Part shown: positions 1 through 3,690 of the stretch, piece by piece
How positions within the stretch are numbered: the stretch's first letter is position 1
Layout: the number at the start of each line of letters is the position of its first letter
Source of the DNA: Planctomycetaceae bacterium
GTDB taxonomy: Bacteria > Planctomycetota > Planctomycetia > Pirellulales > Pirellulaceae
Length of the DNA stretch: 5,617 bases
Direction of reading: 5' to 3'
NCBI GenBank assembly: GCA_007124535.1
Contig: SLEY01000320.1
Coordinates: 1 to 5,617, forward strand
The notes under the pieces: model-generated
What the model was told of the DNA's origin: nothing
Databases searched by the model: none
The model's input: only the letters and a program-made list of their open reading frames with translations
Program-made: the position numbers and the translations under genes

Positions 1-86
1 CGCTCCTAAGCAACTCTCTGGCTCGCTCAAGTTTTCGGGATGGGGCTCGCATGGGTTGGGCCGCAGGGTTTGTTTCAGGTTGGATA

Positions 87-103
87 CCATTGGTAAACAA
101 TGG
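87..103. repeat. Short inverted repeat near the left edge
   Basis: Perfect 6-bp arms CCATTG / CAATGG around GTAAA. It lies in AT-richer DNA with a TATATA stretch at 155-160. No function can be assigned; it may be an operator-like or repeat-internal palindrome. Confidence 0.4.
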
Positions 104-176
104 CCCGCTTAAAGGGGTAAGACGGACATCGTTCCCGTGCGGAAGCGTGGTAACTATATAACCCGCAGAAAGTAAT

Positions 177-560
177 TTACCGCGATCGGCGAGGGTCTCC
201 GACCCCGCCAAAACCGCCGACCGAAGGTCTCCCGCGATAGGGGAGACCTGCGGTCGGCCGGGTGGCTCGGTCAGAGACCGGCCACATCGGGGTCAGAGAC
301 CGGCGACATCGCGACCGGCCACATCGCTGCGGGTTGCGTAACGCGGACGCTCCTGTTGGCCGCCCATGCTGCAGCTTGATCGATACGTGCGTTTTCTGAG
401 GAATGGCAGGAGGTATTCCATGACGTTTGGAGGAGAAAGCCCAGGCGAAATCGGCGCGTGTCCGAGCACCGTTTCCTGGCTCCCAATCTCGTCGGAAAAC
501 TGGTTCCTTTTTCTCGTCGGAATTGGCAGTGTGTGTGACACGGAGCACGAAGAGAACCAT
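177..560 (-). CDS. Doubtful 127-residue frame in the repeat region
   Basis: An ATG at 560 opens 127 codons ending at TAA. AGGAGGAGG lies just upstream (575-583), but it is better spaced for another ATG at 567, which opens a different 98-residue frame ending at 271. The product begins MVLFVLRVTHTANSDEKKEP, has no membrane helix or recognised motif, and becomes Arg/Gly/Pro-rich where the frame crosses the tandem repeats and the long hairpin. The second half is thus translated repeat DNA. It resembles the short repeat-derived hypothetical proteins annotated in some planctomycete genomes, from memory and unverified. It is probably not a gene, although a short real frame in the first half cannot be excluded. 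Confidence 0.18.
   Translation of the reverse strand: MVLFVLRVTHTANSDEKKEPVFRRDWEPGNGARTRADFAWAFSSKRHGIPPAIPQKTHVSIKLQHGRPTGASALRNPQRCGRSRCRRSLTPMWPVSDRATRPTAGLPYRGRPSVGGFGGVGDPRRSR
194..301. repeat. Cluster of GGTC-N3-GACC mini-palindromes
   Basis: Five inverted repeats with 4-base arms and a 3-base centre occur at 194-204 (GGTC TCC GACC), 219-229 (GACC GAA GGTC), 245-255 (GACC TGC GGTC), 269-279 and 291-301 (both GGTC AGA GACC). Start-to-start distances are 25, 26, 24 and 22 bases. Two of the units lie in the two arms of the long hairpin and so are partly explained by it. It may be a dispersed repeat or a multi-site protein-binding region. Confidence 0.55.
210..258 (-). terminator. Long hairpin plus U4, possible operon terminator
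   Basis: Arms 216-233 and 241-258 pair over 17 of 18 positions with one internal mismatch (224/250) around a 7-base loop. Read on the minus strand, the stem is followed after two G by UUUU (213-210). This is the strongest hairpin downstream of the cluster, about 370 bases past the last ExbD stop. The U tract is short and interrupted by G, so termination would be weak, and the element may instead be part of a dispersed intergenic repeat. Confidence 0.4.
269..327. repeat. 22-base direct repeat, two full copies and one partial
   Basis: Unit 1 (269-290) and unit 2 (291-312) start with GGTCAGAGACCGG and continue to ACATCG, matching at 20 of 22 positions. A third copy (313-327, GACCGGCCACATCGC) lacks the first seven bases. 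The copies are directly adjacent, as expected from tandem duplication. Neither spacing nor length fits a CRISPR array. Confidence 0.75.
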
Positions 561-611
561 GATCCATCAGGTTTCCTCCTCCTGCGGAGGCCCCCGCCCC
601 AAAATCCGTGA
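420..611 (+). CDS. Doubtful 63-residue small ORF with a strong Shine-Dalgarno site
   Basis: AGGAGG at 408-413 lies 6 bases before the ATG at 420, an ideal ribosome site. The 63-residue product starts MTFGGESPGEIGACP and has one moderately hydrophobic stretch (NWFLFLVGIGSVC, about residues 27-39), too short and mixed for a sure membrane helix, and a Pro-rich tail. It lies fully antisense to the doubtful minus-strand frames, and no promoter is visible. Third-position base use is less GC-rich than in the cluster genes. It is listed because of the ribosome site; chance is the default explanation. Confidence 0.17.
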   Translation: MTFGGESPGEIGACPSTVSWLPISSENWFLFLVGIGSVCDTEHEENHDPSGFLLLRRPPPQNP

Positions 612-625
612 CGGTCAGGCTTTTG

Positions 626-1126
626 TCAGTTGGGCGGGGTCCGGGGCGGGCTGAAACGCACTCGCTCCACTAAATTGACGATGTTGCGATTGGCATCCAA
701 ATAGCCGGATACCGCCGTGATCGCGCTGATGACGTATTCGTAACGCAGGTGGTAATCGGCATCCAATTCGACTTCGGCGGTCTCCTGGATGCTGCCCGGC
801 CCGCGATCGTCCCCCACAACATCGCGGATCTGATTGTGCAGGGTGCGGAAACTCTGGCCCAACGGCTGCTCGTTCAGTGAAATCAAAGCTAGATCTCCCG
901 AGGGGTGTGCTTGCAAGCGCACCTTCATCGGGGGAAGTCGATCGGGGTCGGGCAATCCTTCCGCCGGCGCACTCAACGGCATCTTGACGTTGAAATCGCC
1001 TTCCTGCGCGACGATCCGAAAGGTCATGATGAAGAAGACCAATAATTGGAACACGATGTCGATCATGGGCGTCATCGAGATTTCAACTTTGTCATTCCGG
1101 TTTCCCGCCACATTGCGGACTCGCAT
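626..1126 (-). CDS. ExbD/TolR family stator protein (second copy)
   Basis: This 166-residue protein is the last clear gene of the cluster. EISMTPMIDIVFQLLVFFIM at 15-34 is the ExbD/TolR membrane signature, with D23 in the proton-carrying position. After the helix comes a periplasmic domain with a Pro-rich stretch (about 50-67) and a C-terminal part AEVELDADYHLRYEYVISAI (117-136) followed by FSPPR. Compared with the first copy it has a longer periplasmic domain, and the conserved VIRGHRD region is replaced by VELDADYHLRYEYV. It could form a mixed stator with the first ExbD or serve a separate channel pool. The start at 1126 is supported by GAGGAAA 7 bases upstream. It is separated from the first ExbD by 94 bases, the largest gap in the cluster, and that gap contains a hairpin. 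Confidence 0.92.
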   Translation of the reverse strand: MRVRNVAGNRNDKVEISMTPMIDIVFQLLVFFIMTFRIVAQEGDFNVKMPLSAPAEGLPDPDRLPPMKVRLQAHPSGDLALISLNEQPLGQSFRTLHNQIRDVVGDDRGPGSIQETAEVELDADYHLRYEYVISAITAVSGYLDANRNIVNLVERVRFSPPRTPPN

Positions 1127-1133
1127 GACCGTA

Positions 1134-1140
1134 TTTCCTC
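1134..1140 (-). promoter_or_regulatory. Shine-Dalgarno site of the second ExbD gene
   Basis: GAGGAAA on the minus strand, 7 bases before the ATG at 1126-1124. The second ExbD therefore has its own ribosome entry and is not dependent on coupling across the 94-base gap. Confidence 0.6.
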
Positions 1141-1185
1141 GAAAAAGGGGTGATTCAGGATAGCTGGCGTGCCGATTGGGCCGAT

Positions 1186-1214
1186 GGGCAGGCGGTCGGC
1201 GGGCCGGCCTGCCC
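1186..1214 (-). other. Intercistronic hairpin between the two ExbD genes
   Basis: A perfect 7-bp inverted repeat GGGCAGG (1186-1192) / CCTGCCC (1208-1214) encloses a GC-rich 15-base loop within the 94-base gap. There is no U tract on the minus strand, so full termination is unlikely; partial attenuation or mRNA processing is possible but unproven. A short GCCGAT direct repeat (1171-1176, 1180-1185) lies just beyond it. Confidence 0.35.
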
Positions 1215-1220
1215 CGGTGG

Positions 1221-1661
1221 TCAATTGCCGACGTCTTCCTCGGCCCGCAGAGCGAACGTCTCGAAGTTGTTTCGCTGGCACTCCCGGATCAACTCCTGAA
1301 CCTTGCCCGTCTGCGCGTCGCGGTGGCCGCGGATGACGATGGTGGCATCGGACAGCGGTCGGCCACGGAGGCGCAGCACGTTGGCTTCGCGGCTGAGGTA
1401 CGGTCCCAGGCCGGTGATGGGGATCTCCTCGCCGCCGATGATGACCGTCCCTTCTTCCGTCAAATGCAAGGTGATCGGATGTTCCAGCGGGGTTTCCGGC
1501 GGCTTGGCCAGTTCGCTGTCCGGCAGCACGATCCGTTCGTTCTGCTCACTTTGGGTGAAATTGATCAAGACCATGAAGAAGGCGATCAACTGGAACGTCA
1601 TGTCGATCATGGGCGTCAGGTCGCCTTCCACGATGTTGGATTCGGCCTTCTTGATGCGCAT
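1221..1661 (-). CDS. ExbD/TolR family stator protein (first copy)
   Basis: This 146-residue protein has the ExbD/TolR layout: a short cytoplasmic N-terminus, one membrane helix (about residues 18-37) and a periplasmic domain. The signature LTPMIDMTFQLIAFFM at 15-30 contains D20, the position of the membrane aspartate that carries protons in ExbD and TolR. The periplasmic part holds a beta/alpha domain ending in ATIVIRGHRDAQTGKVQELI (106-125) and ETFALRAEED, the usual C-terminal strand-helix-strand of the family. The start follows the channel gene's stop after only 7 bases, with GAGG overlapping that stop, so translation is probably coupled. It should partner the channel protein in the inner membrane. 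It differs clearly from the second copy outside the membrane helix, so the two are not a recent duplication. Confidence 0.93.
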   Translation of the reverse strand: MRIKKAESNIVEGDLTPMIDMTFQLIAFFMVLINFTQSEQNERIVLPDSELAKPPETPLEHPITLHLTEEGTVIIGGEEIPITGLGPYLSREANVLRLRGRPLSDATIVIRGHRDAQTGKVQELIRECQRNNFETFALRAEEDVGN

Positions 1662-1666
1662 GGCAA

Positions 1667-1670
1667 CCTC
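1667..1670 (-). promoter_or_regulatory. Shine-Dalgarno site overlapping the channel gene's stop codon
   Basis: GAGG on the minus strand uses the last two bases of the channel gene's TGA (1671-1669) and stands 5 bases before the ATG at 1661-1659. This arrangement favours coupled translation of channel and stator. Confidence 0.65.
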
Positions 1671-2529
1671 ATTTCGATCCGCCGACCGTCTGGAAACGAC
1701 TCATCAGGTCCTCGCTGTAGATGCCGACTTCCAGCACCAGGCGAGCGACTCGATTTTTCAGGATATTGAAGGCCGCGATGGCCGGAATGGCGATCGCCAA
1801 CCCGATCAGGGTGGTGAACAAGGCGGTGGAAATCCCCTGAGCCAGATCGGACGCTTTGGGCGTGGCGCCGCCCTGCGCGATGACCTGGAACGAGGCGATC
1901 ATCCCGTGGACGGTGCCGAACAGCCCGACCATCGGGCTGATCGTCCCGATCAGGGCCATGTAGCTGAGCCGGTGCTCCAGCTTCATGTTCTCCTCTTCGC
2001 CCACCTCCTGCATCGCCTCGACCGCCGGGGAATAGCCGGCCGACAATTTGGCTAATCCGGCTGACAACACCATCCCCAACATCGACTCATCCGCTCGAGC
2101 CAATTCGTAGGCCTCCTGATACCGTTTTTCGTTCAGGTGCCCTTCGAAGGACTCCAACAGCAGTGGCGGGCAGACGTTTTCCCGGCGTGCCGTCAGCAGG
2201 TTCATGACGAACAAGGCGACCAGGGTAAACGAGAGGGCCAAGAAAATGATCATGTAGCCGGGCCCCAGGGCTTGGTAGACCCAAGCCAGCACGCTCATGT
2301 CCCGCACCGGTTCTTCCGGTGCGGCCGCGGGAACCGGGGCGGGGTCGGGGTCGGGCTCCGGTGGCGGTGCGGCATCCGCCGGCGGATCCACCTCGACCTC
2401 GTCCTGAGCCCAAGCCGCGTTCCACCCGCCACCGATCGTGGCCCAACTGAAAACGCACCATGCCAAAAAAAACGTGACCATCGATAACCATGCGGTGGTT
2501 CGCAAACCACCCGTGAAACTTTGCCGCAT
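1669..2529 (-). CDS. MotA/TolQ/ExbB proton-channel family protein with signal peptide
   Basis: This 286-residue protein is the channel subunit of an ExbB-ExbD type motor in the inner membrane, which uses proton flow to drive periplasmic movement. The start at 2529 is set by GGAGGA a few bases upstream; a longer frame from 2679 would put 50 unrelated residues before it. Residues 1-41 form a signal peptide ending in AWA. Residues 42-77 are an acidic, Pro-rich linker (PPPEPDPDPAPVPAAAPEEP at 55-74). Membrane segments lie near 92-112, 190-214 and 232-256. The family signatures are PMVGLFGTVHGMIASF at 199-214 and GISTALFTTLIGLAIAIPA at 232-250. T206 and T240 match the TM2 and TM3 threonines of E. 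coli ExbB (T148, T181), while the TM3 glutamate (ExbB E176) is replaced by T235. ExbB and TolQ cannot be told apart here, so no symbol is given. It is followed after 7 bases by its first ExbD partner. Confidence 0.93.
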   Translation of the reverse strand: MRQSFTGGLRTTAWLSMVTFFLAWCVFSWATIGGGWNAAWAQDEVEVDPPADAAPPPEPDPDPAPVPAAAPEEPVRDMSVLAWVYQALGPGYMIIFLALSFTLVALFVMNLLTARRENVCPPLLLESFEGHLNEKRYQEAYELARADESMLGMVLSAGLAKLSAGYSPAVEAMQEVGEEENMKLEHRLSYMALIGTISPMVGLFGTVHGMIASFQVIAQGGATPKASDLAQGISTALFTTLIGLAIAIPAIAAFNILKNRVARLVLEVGIYSEDLMSRFQTVGGSK

Positions 2530-2533
2530 GTTG

Positions 2534-2539
2534 TCCTCC
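2534..2539 (-). promoter_or_regulatory. Shine-Dalgarno site deciding the start of the channel gene
   Basis: GGAGGA on the minus strand; its GGAGG core ends 5 bases before the ATG at 2529-2527. It selects the start that yields a signal peptide. Confidence 0.75.
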
Positions 2540-2556
2540 AACCGTTGCGGGAATGG

Positions 2557-2574
2557 CGCCGGACCGAACCGGCG
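2557..2574 (-). other. Intercistronic hairpin between the exported TPR gene and the channel gene
   Basis: Perfect 6-bp inverted repeat CGCCGG / CCGGCG around a 6-base loop, lying in the 56-base gap and ending 28 bases before the channel start codon. No U tract follows, so it is not a classical terminator. It could protect or process mRNA and so set relative gene dosage; this is inference. Confidence 0.4.
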
Positions 2575-2585
2575 TGCTCGTTGAT

Positions 2586-3620
2586 CTACAACATCGATGC
2601 CCAGCGGGACCCGGCGTAGCGAGACTGCAACAAACTGCGAGCCCGCACCGCACGATCCGACTGGTCCACCTCCGCCCACAATCGACTCAAATGATACAAA
2701 GCTTCGGCGTGAGCTGCCGAATTCGAAAAGTACAAAATATCCGTGTGCAAATAGGCCAAAAGGGCTTTCTTGGTCTCCCCGGCCCGGGCATGGCAGGCCC
2801 CCAACGCATTATAAGCCAGGGCCATCAGTTGGGCATCGTTCGGGTCGCCTTTGGCGATCAACTCCTGCAGCATTTCGATGCCCTCCTCCGCTCGGCCGGT
2901 CGCCGCCAGACAAACCGCTTTGCCCACCGTGGCATGCTGCTTCTGCTCCAAAGCTTCCGCCGTATTCAAGCCGGAGTTCAGCACCTGCTCGAAACGGGTC
3001 AGTGCTTCCGAATACTGTTCTGCAGCCAGCTGGGCTCGCGCCTGCAGCACGGTGGCTTTCATTTTATACTCTGGCCAGGGGGCGCGGCTCAAGGCGGTGT
3101 AGTAGCGGCCCGCTCCTTCGAAATCCCCCATGGCATAACTCAAATCCCCCAGCAATTCGGCCGCCGGGAAGAAGTGATACGTATTGGGATTCTGGCGGAC
3201 GAAATTCAGCAAAGCCGTGTGGGCCTCCTCGCGGTCCCCTCCGGCTTCCAAGGCCAGACGGGTTAACGCATAGGCCGTGTAGTAACTGACCTCCTGCCGG
3301 ATCACATCGTTGTCGATACTGGCCGGATCGATCCGGCGAAGCTCTTCCAGCGCGTCGCTGTACTGCCCGGCCAACGCCCGATCGCGTCCCGTGCTCAGTT
3401 CGTTGGGTTCCTCCGCGAATACCACCCGCTGGACCTCTCGGGTATCGAACTCCAAGGCCGCGGCGGTCGCCTGCAAGGTGATTCGAACCGGACTGACCGC
3501 GGTGATCGTGCCCCGGGTGGGGGTGTCGCTCTGGTCAAAAACCTGATCCTGCTGGGCCGGCGCCAGAGCGGGCACCAACAAACCAGCCATCAGGGCCATC
3601 AGGAACAGATATCGGGTCAT
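2586..3620 (-). CDS. Exported TPR protein with N-terminal beta module
   Basis: The product is 344 residues. The start at 3620 is chosen because AAGGAG sits 10 bases upstream and the protein then opens with a clear signal peptide (MTRYLFLMALMAGLLVPALA, probable cleavage near residues 22-24). An upstream ATG at 3740 would add 40 Arg-rich residues and overlap the preceding gene. Residues about 35-72 (RGTITAVSPVRITLQ, then LEFDTREVQRVVF) look like a small beta-barrel module. From about 75 to 336 there are successive TPR-like helix pairs, for example 154-180 (ELLGDLSYAMGDFEGAGRYY), 188-215, 230-257, 268-293 (YNALGACHARAGETKKALLAY) and 305-334. The likely role is a periplasmic binding scaffold. The gene lies 70 bases after the large TPR gene and 56 bases before the channel gene, consistent with one transcript. 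I recall the beta-module-plus-TPR layout from planctomycete proteins, but its function is unknown. Confidence 0.9.
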   Translation of the reverse strand: MTRYLFLMALMAGLLVPALAPAQQDQVFDQSDTPTRGTITAVSPVRITLQATAAALEFDTREVQRVVFAEEPNELSTGRDRALAGQYSDALEELRRIDPASIDNDVIRQEVSYYTAYALTRLALEAGGDREEAHTALLNFVRQNPNTYHFFPAAELLGDLSYAMGDFEGAGRYYTALSRAPWPEYKMKATVLQARAQLAAEQYSEALTRFEQVLNSGLNTAEALEQKQHATVGKAVCLAATGRAEEGIEMLQELIAKGDPNDAQLMALAYNALGACHARAGETKKALLAYLHTDILYFSNSAAHAEALYHLSRLWAEVDQSDRAVRARSLLQSRYAGSRWASML

Positions 3621-3630
3621 GGACGGGCAA

Positions 3631-3636
3631 CTCCTT
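3631..3636 (-). promoter_or_regulatory. Shine-Dalgarno site deciding the start of the exported TPR gene
   Basis: AAGGAG on the minus strand, with 10 bases to the ATG at 3620-3618. It supports the signal-peptide start over the upstream ATG at 3740, where the extended frame would overlap the previous gene. Confidence 0.75.
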
Positions 3637-3690
3637 CGTGAATATGTGCGGGCCCGCAGCAACCTCCGGCCACCATTGCGGGCATGGGTC

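Larger units (their letters stand above)
1..625. other. Repeat-rich intergenic region downstream of the cluster
   Basis: No convincing gene is seen here. Contents from the left are: short frames open to the window edge on both strands (plus strand to the TAA at 159-161; minus strand from below 293, with an ATG at 52-50 giving MRAPSRKLERARELLRS to the edge); the inverted repeat at 87-103; TATATA at 155-160; the mini-palindromes, hairpin and 22-base repeats at 194-327; then 330-600 with overlapping doubtful small ORFs and a CCTCC/GGAGG hairpin at 578-590. Base use is less GC-rich at third positions than in the cluster. The edge frames could be the start of another minus-strand gene, but 17 residues are too few to tell. 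Confidence 0.6.

Noticed and set aside
155..160. TATATA as a -10 promoter element
   Set aside because: No acceptable -35 element lies at the usual distance on either strand, and no convincing gene follows.
269..327. CRISPR array
   Set aside because: The repeat units are directly adjacent with no spacers, and no cas gene is present.
578..590. CCTCC/GGAGG hairpin as the operon terminator just after the last ExbD gene
   Set aside because: The stem is only 5 bp with a 3-base loop and no U tract; the hairpin at 210-258 is a better candidate.
1176..2055. Long plus-strand open frames across the channel and first ExbD genes (197 and 250 residues)
   Set aside because: They are antisense to strongly supported ExbB and ExbD genes, are Arg/Asp/Gln-rich with no family motif, and arise from the GC-rich third positions of the real genes.
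2530..2679. N-terminal extension of the channel protein from 2679
   Set aside because: It would overlap the end of the TPR gene, and the start at 2529 has GGAGGA and a signal peptide.
2553..3289. Plus-strand frames of 230-237 residues opposite the exported TPR gene
   Set aside because: Low-complexity products with no motif; the minus-strand frame has a signal peptide, TPR repeats and a ribosome site.
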